Source of the DNA: Prado023 sp963774745
GTDB lineage: Bacteria > Actinomycetota > Actinomycetes > S36-B12 > CAIYMF01
Assembly: GCA_963774745.1 (NCBI GenBank)
Contig: CAVZGE010000002.1
Coordinates: 248,001-312,000, forward strand
Direction: 5' to 3'
Length of the DNA: 64,000 nucleotides
In this document: positions 7,353 through 15,727 of the stretch, piece by piece
Layout: each line of letters begins with the position of its first letter
Numbering within the stretch: the stretch's first letter is position 1
Position numbers and translations under genes: made by a program
Notes under the pieces: generated by a model
The model's input: only the letters and a program-made list of their open reading frames with translations
Databases searched by the model: none
What the model was told of the DNA's origin: nothing

Positions 7353-9778
7353 ACCGAGTGCTCCGCGAGCAGGGCGTCGGCAAGGCGCAGCGCGGCGGCC
7401 TTGTCGAGGGGCTCATTGCCGTTGCCGCACTTGGGCGACTGGACGCACGCCGGGCAGCCCGCGGGGCAGGGGCAGCGGCCGATCGCCTCACGCGTCGCCG
7501 TGAGCCATTCGGCGGACCGCTGGTAGCCCCGCTCGGCGAACCCGGCCCCGCCGGGGTGCCCGTCGTGGACCACGATGACGGCCTGGCCGGTCTGTGGGTG
7601 CCGTGCGGTGGAGACCCCTCCGAGGTCCCATCGGTCACAGGTGGCCAGCAACGGCAGGATGCCGATCGATGCGTGCTCCAGGGCGTGGACCGCCCCCGGC
7701 ACGTCGGCCTCCTCGATCTCGGCGGTGCGCAGCACCTCGTCGGGGATCGACCACCACATCGCCACCGTCTGCAGGGCCATCGGGGGCAGGTCCAGGGGGT
7801 GCTGGGCCACGACCTGGCCCGAGGGCCACCTCCGGACCAGGTACGAGGTCACCTGACGCGTGACGACCACCTCACCGCACGACACGGCCACCCGGCCCCA
7901 CTGTGAGGTGTCGCGCACCGTCTCGAACCGCACGTCGGCGATGCTGCGGGCGTGGGTGCTCAGGTCGGTGACGGTCGGGGCGGCGGTGGCCACGCGGACG
8001 TCGAGATCCAGGGACAGGACCTCGAAGGCGGAGCCCTGGTGGACGTACAGGGCCCCTTCGTGGACGGCGGAGGGGGCGGTGGCCGGGTCCACGGTCCCCA
8101 GCAGCCGGCCGGTGCCCTCCTCGACCACCCGCACCGGGCCGCCCGAGGCACCGCGGAGGTCGACCAGGTCGACCGCGCGGGAGGAGTCGGTCCAGTACCA
8201 GCCGTCGCGCCGCCGGCGCAGCAGGCCCCGGTCGGCCAGCTCCCCGCACAGGTGGCTGGCGCCCGGGCCGAACCAGGACGTCAGGTCGTCGTCGACCAGG
8301 GGGGATTCGGCGGCAGCCGCGCACAGGTGCCCGGCGAGCACGTACGGGTTCTCGGGATCCATCACGCTGGCCTCGACCGGTCGGCCGGTGAGGGTCTCCG
8401 GGTGGCTGACGATGTACTGGTCGAGGGGATCCTCGCGAGCGATCAGGACTGCCAGGGCCGAGTCGCCGCGGCGACCCGCGCGGCCCACCTGCTGCCAGAA
8501 CGACGAGCGGGTCCCGGGCCAGCCGACGAGCAGGACCGCGTCCAGCCCGCTGATGTCGATCCCGAGCTCCAGGGCGTTGGTGGCGGCAAGGCCCAGGAGG
8601 CGTCCTGAGCGCAGGTCCGCCTCCAGCGCCCGGCGCTCCTCGGGCAGGTATCCGCCGCGGTAGGCACGTACCCGGTCGCCGTTCACGGCACGCTCCCGGA
8701 CCGACCCGGCCAGGATCTCCACCGCCCGCCGTGACCGGGCGAACGCCAGTGTCGACGTGCCCTGGTCGACGAGCTGGCCCATGATGTCGGCCGCCTCGGC
8801 CAGGCTCCCACGGAATCCCGGCAACGGCTGATCCGGGTCGCCCGGCAGGTCAGTCCCACCCGTCGGCACCGGGTCGCTCGCCTGAACCGTCCCACCCGCC
8901 GGCACAGTCGAATCCCTGCGAACCCTCCCGCTCGCCGGAACCGTCACAACCGATCCGTCCGGCGCGGGGCCCGGGCGCGGACCCTGGGGATTCCACAGGA
9001 CGATGTCCACCGCTGCGCGCTCGCTGGAATCGACCTCGACGACCTCGGCCTCGACGCCCAGCAGGCGGGCGATCGTCGGTCGCGGATCGGCCACGGTCGC
9101 CGAGGCGGCGATGAAGGTGGGCGATGCCCCGTGGAGGGCGGCCACCCGGCGCAGCCGGCGCAGGACCAGGGCCACGTGCGACCCGAAGACCCCCCGGTAG
9201 GTGTGCGCCTCGTCCACGATCACGAACTGCAGGCTGCGCAGGAACGCCCGCCAGGCATCGTGCCGGGGCAGGATCCCGCGATGGAGCATGTCCGGGTTGG
9301 TCACGATCCACCGCGCGTGGGTCCGCGCCCAGGCGCGCTGCTCATCAGGGCTGTCCCCGTCGACGGCGGCGGCGCGCAGCCCTGGCAGCCCCAGGGTGGC
9401 CAGCCCGGCGAGCTGGTCGTGGGCCAGGGCCTTGGTGGGGCTCAGGTAGAGAACCGTGGGTCCGCGGCGCCCGGCGCCGTCCGGCTCGGCGAGGGCCGCT
9501 GTCAGCGCCGGCATCCCGAACGCGGCCGACTTCCCCGACGCCGTCCCGGTTGCCACCAGCACGTGCTGCCCGGACCATGCCAGGTCGGCGGTGCGCACCT
9601 GGTGCAGCCACGGCCGGGCTATCCCGCGCTCCTGGTAGGCACGCGGGATCTCCGGAGGCAGCCAGGCGGGCCAGTCCGCTGTCTGACCGTCCCTGGCGGG
9701 CAGGCTCAGCAAGCCGACGCAGCGCGGATCCGCGGCGAGGCGCGCTGCGATCCCCTCGATGCCCGCGGTCGTCGCCAC
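7343..9778 (-). CDS. DEAH-box helicase with C-terminal zinc-cysteine region
   Basis: 811 aa. Superfamily 2 helicase of the type found beside Tad genes in actinobacteria. Motif I ATGTASGKSAAF is at ~72, motif II VIVDEAH at ~184, motif VI QQVGRAGRRGDSA lies in lobe 2. A DUF1998-like C-terminus ends with the cysteine cluster CPCPAGCPACVQSPKC (~767-782), a likely zinc or Fe-S site. I chose GTG at 9778 because GGGGGAGG lies about ten bases upstream and the protein then begins VATTAGIEGIAARL; longer frames run into an upstream GC-rich repeat. Between the two RecA lobes (~264-312) is a Pro/Gly/Thr-rich insertion built of imperfect 12-residue repeats. Substrate unknown; DNA repair has been suggested for relatives. 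Confidence 0.85.
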   Translation of the reverse strand: MATTAGIEGIAARLAADPRCVGLLSLPARDGQTADWPAWLPPEIPRAYQERGIARPWLHQVRTADLAWSGQHVLVATGTASGKSAAFGMPALTAALAEPDGAGRRGPTVLYLSPTKALAHDQLAGLATLGLPGLRAAAVDGDSPDEQRAWARTHARWIVTNPDMLHRGILPRHDAWRAFLRSLQFVIVDEAHTYRGVFGSHVALVLRRLRRVAALHGASPTFIAASATVADPRPTIARLLGVEAEVVEVDSSERAAVDIVLWNPQGPRPGPAPDGSVVTVPASGRVRRDSTVPAGGTVQASDPVPTGGTDLPGDPDQPLPGFRGSLAEAADIMGQLVDQGTSTLAFARSRRAVEILAGSVRERAVNGDRVRAYRGGYLPEERRALEADLRSGRLLGLAATNALELGIDISGLDAVLLVGWPGTRSSFWQQVGRAGRRGDSALAVLIAREDPLDQYIVSHPETLTGRPVEASVMDPENPYVLAGHLCAAAAESPLVDDDLTSWFGPGASHLCGELADRGLLRRRRDGWYWTDSSRAVDLVDLRGASGGPVRVVEEGTGRLLGTVDPATAPSAVHEGALYVHQGSAFEVLSLDLDVRVATAAPTVTDLSTHARSIADVRFETVRDTSQWGRVAVSCGEVVVTRQVTSYLVRRWPSGQVVAQHPLDLPPMALQTVAMWWSIPDEVLRTAEIEEADVPGAVHALEHASIGILPLLATCDRWDLGGVSTARHPQTGQAVIVVHDGHPGGAGFAERGYQRSAEWLTATREAIGRCPCPAGCPACVQSPKCGNGNEPLDKAAALRLADALLAEHSVGS
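8849..8960. repeat. ~36-bp imperfect tandem repeat inside the helicase gene
   Basis: Three degenerate units share GTCCCACCCGCCGGCAC-type cores spaced about 36-37 bases apart. In the minus-strand frame they encode repeats of the type TVPAGGTV, DPVPTGGTD and TVPASGRV. The period is close to twelve codons, so copy-number change would largely keep the frame. Confidence 0.6.
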
Positions 9779-10092
9779 CGGACCATCCTCCCCCGACCCC
9801 AGCCCGCGTGCTTCCCCGCCTCCGGCCCGGAAGCCCGCCGGAGCCCCCCGGCGTCCGGCCCCGAGGCCCGCCAGCGTCCTGCCCCGAAGCCCCCCGGCGT
9901 CAGGCCCCGAACGTTCCCGGCGTCCGGCCCCGGAGCCCGCCGGCACGGGCCACCGGTCGATCCGGCCCCGACCCCCGCCCACGGCTCCATCCGGGCCCGG
10001 TCGCCGACTTGCCGCCCGCCTCGCCCCACCGGGTACCCGGCCGCCGCGGTGCGTGTGCCAGAGTTGGGGACGCGATCACGACAGGAGGCGGC
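9779..10092. other. 314-bp divergent intergenic region
   Basis: This gap separates the helicase (minus) from the bldG-like gene (plus). Its left half is occupied by the GC-rich tandem repeat at 9811-9945. Open frames here are consequences of the repeat. Promoters for both genes should lie here; I could not assign boxes with confidence. Confidence 0.6.
9811..9945. repeat. GC-rich degenerate tandem repeat (~25-bp unit)
   Basis: About five degenerate copies of a unit near GGCGTCCGGCCCCGAAG followed by CCC-rich spacer, starting around 9819, 9849, 9873, 9897 and 9919. Translated, it gives reiterations of PASGPEARR, but no start or stop pattern supports a gene. It lies directly upstream of the helicase start. 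Confidence 0.65.
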
Positions 10093-10428
10093 ATGGAGCT
10101 GCAGTTGGCCACGCGCACCGAGGGTGCTGTCTGCATCGTGAGCGCACGGGGTGAGGTCGACGTGTTCACCGCCCCCGGTCTCGACACCGAGCTCGATGCC
10201 CAGATCGCCGCCGGGAACGCCCGGCTGGTCGTCGACCTGTCCGACGTCGCCTTCCTGGACTCGACCGGCCTGGGAGTGCTCGTCAAGGCGCTCAAGCACG
10301 CCCGCGAGGCCGATGGATGGCTGCATCTGGTGGTCACCAGCGACCGCATCCGCAAGATCTTCGAGATCACGGGACTCGACGCATCGATCCCCATCTTCGA
10401 CACGGCACAGGACGCGATCACCGGCTGA
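10093..10428 (+). CDS. bldG: Anti-sigma factor antagonist, BldG/RsbV type
   Basis: 111 aa, a single STAS domain. AGGAGG lies five bases before the ATG, a strong ribosome-binding site. Ser57 in the motif FLDSTGLGVLV is the residue phosphorylated by anti-sigma kinases in this family and occupies the same position as in Streptomyces BldG; the DRIRKIFEITGL segment is also BldG-like. Dephosphorylated protein would bind an anti-sigma factor and free a stress or developmental sigma factor. The next gene encodes a RsbW-like protein, the expected partner. The order helicase, bldG, anti-sigma gene, hppA resembles Streptomyces. Confidence 0.88.
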   Translation: MELQLATRTEGAVCIVSARGEVDVFTAPGLDTELDAQIAAGNARLVVDLSDVAFLDSTGLGVLVKALKHAREADGWLHLVVTSDRIRKIFEITGLDASIPIFDTAQDAITG

Positions 10429-10508
10429 CCGGTGCCGCAGCCCGGCGGGTGTACAACGGAGATCCACAGGTTGGGGCGAACGGCCCGGACCAGTCAGGAG
10501 GGGCCCCG

Positions 10509-10901
10509 ATGGCAACGGCGACGCTGACGATCCCGCCGCAGGCCGAGCAGGTGCGCACGGCCCGGCTGGTCACCACCGCCGCCGCCCGCCGGTGCGGGGT
10601 CTCCGAGGATCGCATCGACGAGATCCGGCTGGCCGTGGGCGAGGTGATCGCCCGCTCGGTGCTGCGCCAGCAGCGCGCCGGGCTGCCCGACCCGGTGGTC
10701 GTCGACATCACCGACGACGACGAGCTGTTCACCGTCCGGGTCCACGAGGCGACCACGCCCGACTTCGGCGACGAGGACGGCGGCCTGGCCCTGTCCGTTG
10801 CCAGCGCGCTGTCCTTCGAGTGCGACGTGCGCGCCGCCGGGTCCGGCTGCGAGATCCGGATGGCCTGGCCGGTCGCCGACGACCTCCTGGGCATCGAGTA
10901 G
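10509..10901 (+). CDS. RsbW-like anti-sigma factor, degenerate GHKL domain
   Basis: 130 aa, ATG preceded by CAGGAGGGG. The pattern DEIRLAVGEVIARSVL (~38-53) corresponds to the N-box of RsbW/SpoIIAB kinases, and the C-terminal GGLALSVASALSF corresponds to the last helix and glycine box. The N-box Asn that coordinates Mg-ATP is Arg49 (E45xxxR49 instead of ExxxN), and the glycine-rich ATP lid is not obvious. It may bind its partner without phosphorylating it. It lies 80 bases after the bldG-like gene, so the two are probably co-expressed. Identification rests on weak motifs plus context. Confidence 0.7.
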   Translation: MATATLTIPPQAEQVRTARLVTTAAARRCGVSEDRIDEIRLAVGEVIARSVLRQQRAGLPDPVVVDITDDDELFTVRVHEATTPDFGDEDGGLALSVASALSFECDVRAAGSGCEIRMAWPVADDLLGIE

Positions 10902-11083
10902 CGGCTCACCGACCGAGGATCGGCGACCGAGCCAGGGTCGGCCACGCCACCCGGCGTCGCGCGCCGCGGTCCGACGGGGTGGATCCGCCCGGATCGCACC
11001 GGTTTCGCGGGCCGCCATTCCTGCGATGCCGCCGCGGAAAGCGCGATCTCTGGGGTTGTGTGATCTCGCCCACAGTCCGGCCC

Positions 11084-11089
11084 TACACT
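11084..11089 (+). promoter_or_regulatory. Putative -10 element TACACT for hppA
   Basis: TACACT matches the actinobacterial TANNNT pattern and lies 106 bases before the hppA start, in a 293-bp gap. The nearest -35-like TTGTGT is 22 bases upstream, longer than ideal, so only the -10 is proposed. A long leader of about 100 nt would follow. Confidence 0.4.
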
Positions 11090-11194
11090 GCGGCACACCC
11101 GATGCAGCCCGGGTCGGCCACCAGCCGCCCGGGTGTGCGCCACACGTGAGGTCCTGACCCCGGCCAGTGACCCACCCACGCGAGGAGCCAGCAC

Positions 11195-13681
11195 ATGCGC
11201 ACCGAGATCTCGGCAGTCACCCTGGATTCCAGCGACATGCTGACCGTGGGGGTGGTCGCGGCCATCGGCCTGGCGGCCCTGGTCGTGGCCTGGATCCTGT
11301 CCCGTGAGGTGCTGGCCGCACCCGCGGGCACGGCGAAGATGCAGGAGATCGCGGCAGCGATCCAGGAGGGCGCCTCGGCGTACCTGAGCCGGCAGTTCCG
11401 GACCCTGAGCGTGTTCGCCGTGCTGGTCTTCTTCCTGCTGTTCCTGCTGCCGGCCGCCACCACCTCCGAACGGATCGGGCGCTCCCTGTTCTTCGTCGTC
11501 GGCGCGGTGTTCTCCGCGGCGACCGGGTACTTCGGGATGTGGCTGGCGGTCCGTGGGAACGTGCGCGTCGCAGCGGCCGCCCGGGACTCCGGTGAGCAGC
11601 AGGCCATGCGCATCGCCTTCCGCACCGGCGGCGTTGCCGGCATGTTCACCGTCGGGCTGGGCCTCTTCGGGGCGGCGGTCGTCGTCCTGGTCTACAAGGG
11701 TGAGGCGCCCAAGGTCCTCGAGGGCTTCGGCTTCGGGGCCGCCCTGCTGGCGATGTTCATGCGTGTCGGCGGCGGCATCTTCACCAAGGCGGCGGACGTG
11801 GGTGCCGACCTGGTCGGCAAGGTCGAGGCCCACATCCCCGAGGACGACCCGCGCAACGCCGCGACCATCGCCGACAACGTGGGCGACAACGTCGGGGACT
11901 GCGCGGGCATGGCCGCGGACCTGTTCGAGTCCTATGCCGTGACCCTGGTCGCCGCGCTGATCCTGGGCACCACCGCGTTCGGCTCGCTGGGCCTGGTCTT
12001 CCCGTTGATCGTGCCGGCCCTGGGCGTGATCACCGCGGTCGTCGGCATCTTCGCCGTGGCCCCCCGCGCCGGCGATCGCTCGGGCATGACGGCGATCAAC
12101 CGCGGGTTCTTCATCTCCGCCGCGCTGTCCGCGGTCCTGGTGGTCATCGCCGCGTACGTGTTCCTGCCCGACCGGCTGACCCGGATCACCGGGATCCGCC
12201 TGGACGCCCTGGGCCTGGACGTGGTGCAGGCTGAGACGTTCAACCCGCGGTTCCTGGCGATCGGTGCCGTCCTGATCGGCATCGTGCTCGCCGCGGCGAT
12301 CCAGCAGCTCACCGGCTACTTCACCGAGACGGGTCGGCGCCCGGTGGACGACGTCGCGAAGTCGGCACTCACCGGCCCCGCCACGGTCATCCTCACCGGC
12401 CTGTCGGTCGGGTTCGAGTCGGCGGTCTACTCCGCGCTGCTGATCGGTGCGGCGGTGTTCGCCGCGTTCTCCCTGGGCGGCGGGTCGGTCGTGCTGAGCC
12501 TGTTCGCGATCGCCCTGGCCGGCACCGGCCTGCTGACCACGGTCGGGGTCATCGTGTCCATGGACACCTTCGGACCTGTCTCGGACAACGCCCAGGGCAT
12601 CGCCGAGATGTCCGGGGACGTGACCGGGGAGGGTGCGGTCATCCTGACCAAGCTCGACGCCGTGGGCAACACCACCAAGGCGATCACCAAGGGCATCGCG
12701 ATCGCCACCGCCGTCCTGGCCGCCACCGCCCTGTTCGGCGCGTTCCGGGAGTCGGTGACGATGGCGGCCATCGACGCCGGACAGACCGCGGCCGGCGCCC
12801 TGGCCAACATGGCCCAGCTCGGCCAGTACCTTGGCGTCCTCGACGTGGCCAACCCGCGCAACCTGGTTGGCCTGCTGATCGGCGCCGCTGTCGTGTTCCT
12901 GTTCTCCGGGCTGGCGATCAACGCCGTGTCGCGCGCGGCCGGAGCGGTCATCTACGAGGTACGCCGGCAGTTCCGCGACCACCCGGGGATCATGGAGGGC
13001 ACCGAGAAGCCCGAGTACGGCAAGGTCGTCGACATCGTCACGCGCGACTCCCTGCGCGAGCTGAGCACGCCGGGCCTGCTGGCCGTGCTCACGCCGATCG
13101 CGGTCGGGTTCGGCCTCGGCGTCGGTGCCCTGGGCACGTTCCTCGCCGGCACCATCGCGACGGGCACGCTCATGGCGGTGTTCCTGTCGAACTCCGGCGG
13201 GGCCTGGGACAACGCGAAGAAGTTCGTCGAGGACGGCCACATGGGCGGCAAGTACTCCGACGCCCATGCCGCGACCGTCATCGGCGACACGGTCGGCGAC
13301 CCGTTCAAGGACACCGCCGGCCCGGCGATCAACCCGCTGCTCAAGGTGATGAACCTCGTGGCGCTGCTGATCGCACCAGCGGTCGTGGCCATGACCCTCG
13401 ATGGCCAGACGATGCTCCGGGTGGGGATCGCCCTCGGGGCGCTGGCGATCATCGTCGGCTCGCTGATCGCCTCCGGGCGCCACCGCGGCGGCGGCGAGGA
13501 CCTGATCGACAAGATGGCCGACCGGGTCCACGCCGAGTACCAGGAGGCAGTCGCCCAGCGCACGGTCGACGGCCAGCCGGCGATGCCGGGCGCGGCGGGC
13601 GCGGGTGGTTCGGCGTCCGCCTCCGCAAAGGGGCCCGACTCCGAGGTGCCCTCGGACTTGCCGCCCCCTGCCGCACACTAG
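11195..13681 (+). CDS. hppA: K+-independent proton-translocating pyrophosphatase
   Basis: 828 aa, complete. Polytopic enzyme that couples pyrophosphate hydrolysis to proton export. The substrate loop DVGADLVGKVEAHIPEDDPR begins at ~201, the acidic motif DNVGDNVGDCAGMAADLFES follows at ~227, and the C-terminal KKFVEDG and GDTVGDPFKDTAGPAINPL carry the second set of catalytic residues. In GNTTKAIT, Lys495 and Thr498 occupy the positions that make the enzyme independent of potassium; K+-dependent enzymes have Ala there. About sixteen membrane helices are evident. AGGAGCC lies before the ATG. No frameshift. Confidence 0.95.
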   Translation: MRTEISAVTLDSSDMLTVGVVAAIGLAALVVAWILSREVLAAPAGTAKMQEIAAAIQEGASAYLSRQFRTLSVFAVLVFFLLFLLPAATTSERIGRSLFFVVGAVFSAATGYFGMWLAVRGNVRVAAAARDSGEQQAMRIAFRTGGVAGMFTVGLGLFGAAVVVLVYKGEAPKVLEGFGFGAALLAMFMRVGGGIFTKAADVGADLVGKVEAHIPEDDPRNAATIADNVGDNVGDCAGMAADLFESYAVTLVAALILGTTAFGSLGLVFPLIVPALGVITAVVGIFAVAPRAGDRSGMTAINRGFFISAALSAVLVVIAAYVFLPDRLTRITGIRLDALGLDVVQAETFNPRFLAIGAVLIGIVLAAAIQQLTGYFTETGRRPVDDVAKSALTGPATVILTGLSVGFESAVYSALLIGAAVFAAFSLGGGSVVLSLFAIALAGTGLLTTVGVIVSMDTFGPVSDNAQGIAEMSGDVTGEGAVILTKLDAVGNTTKAITKGIAIATAVLAATALFGAFRESVTMAAIDAGQTAAGALANMAQLGQYLGVLDVANPRNLVGLLIGAAVVFLFSGLAINAVSRAAGAVIYEVRRQFRDHPGIMEGTEKPEYGKVVDIVTRDSLRELSTPGLLAVLTPIAVGFGLGVGALGTFLAGTIATGTLMAVFLSNSGGAWDNAKKFVEDGHMGGKYSDAHAATVIGDTVGDPFKDTAGPAINPLLKVMNLVALLIAPAVVAMTLDGQTMLRVGIALGALAIIVGSLIASGRHRGGGEDLIDKMADRVHAEYQEAVAQRTVDGQPAMPGAAGAGGSASASAKGPDSEVPSDLPPPAAH

Positions 13682-13848
13682 CTGCACACGAAGCGCTCGC
13701 CGCACATGCGCAACGGTGACTCGTGGCGCGGGGAGCTCCTCGACGGACCGGCCGAGAGTCGGCAGCGTCCCGGGGACTGGCGGTGATCGAGTCCCGGGAC
13801 GTCGATCGGCTCCTCGGGGCCGTCCCGCCCGCCCGTCCGTGCCGATCT

Positions 13849-13880
13849 GCAGGATCCGGACACATACGTCCGGATGCTGC
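13849..13880. repeat. Imperfect 13-bp inverted repeat
   Basis: GCAGGATCCGGAC and GTCCGGATGCTGC flank a six-base loop ACATAC, with one mismatch. It lies 168 bases after the hppA stop and 116 bases before the next start. It could be a delayed terminator of hppA or an operator; no T-tract follows. Confidence 0.5.
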
Positions 13881-13982
13881 AGGTGATTGTCCGATCCGTG
13901 CCAGTCCGCGCCGCACAACCTCGGGCGACCCCCGACCCGGGTACGCCCCAGATGCGTGGGCGCCGGAACAGAAGCCCCGGGT

Positions 13983-13988
13983 CACAAT
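13983..13988 (+). promoter_or_regulatory. Leaderless-type -10 CACAAT
   Basis: CACAAT ends seven bases before the ATG at 13996, the spacing expected when transcription starts on the A of the start codon. This favours 13996 over the in-frame ATG at 13987, which overlaps the -10 itself. Confidence 0.45.
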
Positions 13989-13995
13989 GGGGTCC

Positions 13996-15556
13996 ATGAC
14001 GCACGACGCCGCTGCCCGGGTGCGGGCGTTCCTGCTCGACTCGGGCTTCACCACCGACGGGGTGCTCGCGCGCGTCGGCGCGGATGCGTTCGCCGCGCTC
14101 GGCCGGGATCTGACCGTCCCGGTGCGCCGGATCCTGGCCGCGTCCGAGCCGGCCGTCCTGGACCGGCTGATCGAGGTGTTCCTGCTCGCCGAACCCATCC
14201 CCGACGACGCCCTTCCAGCGGCCGTCGTCGCGGATCTCGAGGCCCTGGGCATGGTCCGCCGCGAGTCCGGCGACCTGATCCCGCTGGTCGACGTGCACCC
14301 CTACGGCGAGCCGGACACCGACTGGTTCATCGTCAGCGACATCGGCGCACCGGCCACCCCCGACCACGTCCTGGGCCTGGGTGGGGCCTCGCTCACGCTG
14401 GCGCGGATCACGCCCCGTCGGGACATCGGCCGGGCGATGGACCTCGGCTGCGGGGCGGGAGGCCAGGTGCTGCACGCCGCACGCCATGCCAGCCGGGTGA
14501 TCGCCACCGACACCAATCCCCGCGCGCTGCGGCTCACGGCGCTCACGGCTGCCCTGTCCGGGATCCCCGAGGAGCAGCTGGACCTGCGCGAGGGATCGCT
14601 GTTCGCGCCGGTGTCCGACGAGCGGTTCGACCTCGTGGTGTCCAACCCGCCGTTCGTGATCTCCCCGTCGCACCGCTTCACCTACCGCGACGCCGGCCTG
14701 CCCGGTGACGAGCTCTCGCGGCTGGTCGTGCGCGGTGCGGCCGCCCACCTGGCTCCCGGGGGGATGGCTGCGGTGCTCGGCAACTGGCTGCACGTCGAGG
14801 GGGAGGACTGGCGCGAGCGGGTCGCCGAGTGGGTGGCCGGCACGGGCGTGGACGCGTGGATCGTCGAGCGCGACACGCAGCCCGTCGCCGACTACGCCGC
14901 GACCTGGCTGCGCGACGCCCAGGTGCCCGAGGGCCCCGAGTTCGACGCCGCGATGAACGACTGGCTCGACGCGTTCGCCGACGAGGGGTGCGTGGAGGTC
15001 GGGTTCGGCTGGTTCGTCCTGGTTGCCCCGGGACCCGCCGGCGCGACTGCCGACGGACTCGGTCACGGCGGGCCGGCAGCGGGCGGCCCGACCGTGGGCA
15101 CGCTCCCACGGCGCACCCGGGTCGCGGACCACCCCCTGGGCCGTGGTCGAGGATCTCGCCCACATCGAGCGCCTGCCGCGCGGTGACGAGGTGCTGGCCT
15201 TCCTCGAGGGCTGCCGAGTCGCCGAGCAGCTGAGCGCCCCTGGGCTCCTGGCTGCCCGGGCCCGCCTGGTCGAGGGGGCCACGATCACCGCCACCACCCA
15301 CCTGACCGGGTCGGCCCAGGTCGATGCCCCGCCGCGCCTCGGACTGGCCGGTGTGGTCGGCCCGGGAGGTTGGCGCCCGGCGATCACGGCGCATCCCGCC
15401 CTGCTCACCGCGCTCCTGGCCGACCCCGACACGCCGATCGGCGAACGGCTCGACGCAGCCGCGCAGGCCGAAGGCCTGGACCCCCTGGACGTCCTCGGAC
15501 CTGCCCTGATGGGTTTGCGCGAACTGGTCCGGGTAGGCATAGTGCGCACCGAATGA
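13996..15556 (+). CDS. SAM-dependent methyltransferase (small-domain type), frameshifted
   Basis: About 520 aa when joined. An N-terminal domain (~1-140, helical) precedes a Rossmann methyltransferase core with the SAM motif MDLGCGAGGQVLHAA and the catalytic VVSNPPFV, the NPPF signature of N6-adenine, guanine or glutamine methyltransferases. A C-terminal domain resumes in another frame (VEDLAHIERLPRGDEVLAFL to LVRVGIVRTE). The frame changes somewhere between ~15040 and 15130 in a GC-rich stretch. A homolog lies between hppA and topA in Streptomyces. Substrate unknown; an rRNA or protein target is possible from the NPPF motif. Confidence 0.8.
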
Positions 15557-15727
15557 CCGGGTTCCGGGCCACGTTTGCGATGATGGAGGCCATCACGCAC
15601 CCGTCGGCCCTGGGCCCCGGATGCTCAGGGGGCCAGAACCACGGCACCCAGTGAACGTCCACGCCGGACGGATCCCTCCGCCGGCGCCCGCCGGGGAATC
15701 CGGCATCGCAGAACCAGATGAGGACCC

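Larger units (their letters stand above)
13682..13995. other. 314-bp intergenic region with an imperfect palindrome
   Basis: No convincing gene between hppA and the methyltransferase gene. It contains the inverted repeat at 13849-13880. Long open frames crossing it on either strand are composition artefacts. A leaderless-type -10 for the next gene is at 13983-13988. Confidence 0.55.

Noticed and set aside
9811..9945. CRISPR array
   Set aside because: Units are about 25 bp, directly adjoining and degenerate, with no unique spacers and no cas genes.
10418..13918. 1166-codon open frame on the minus strand
   Set aside because: Antisense to hppA; the translation is Asp/Gly/Arg/His-rich low-complexity sequence, a mirror of the real gene's codons.
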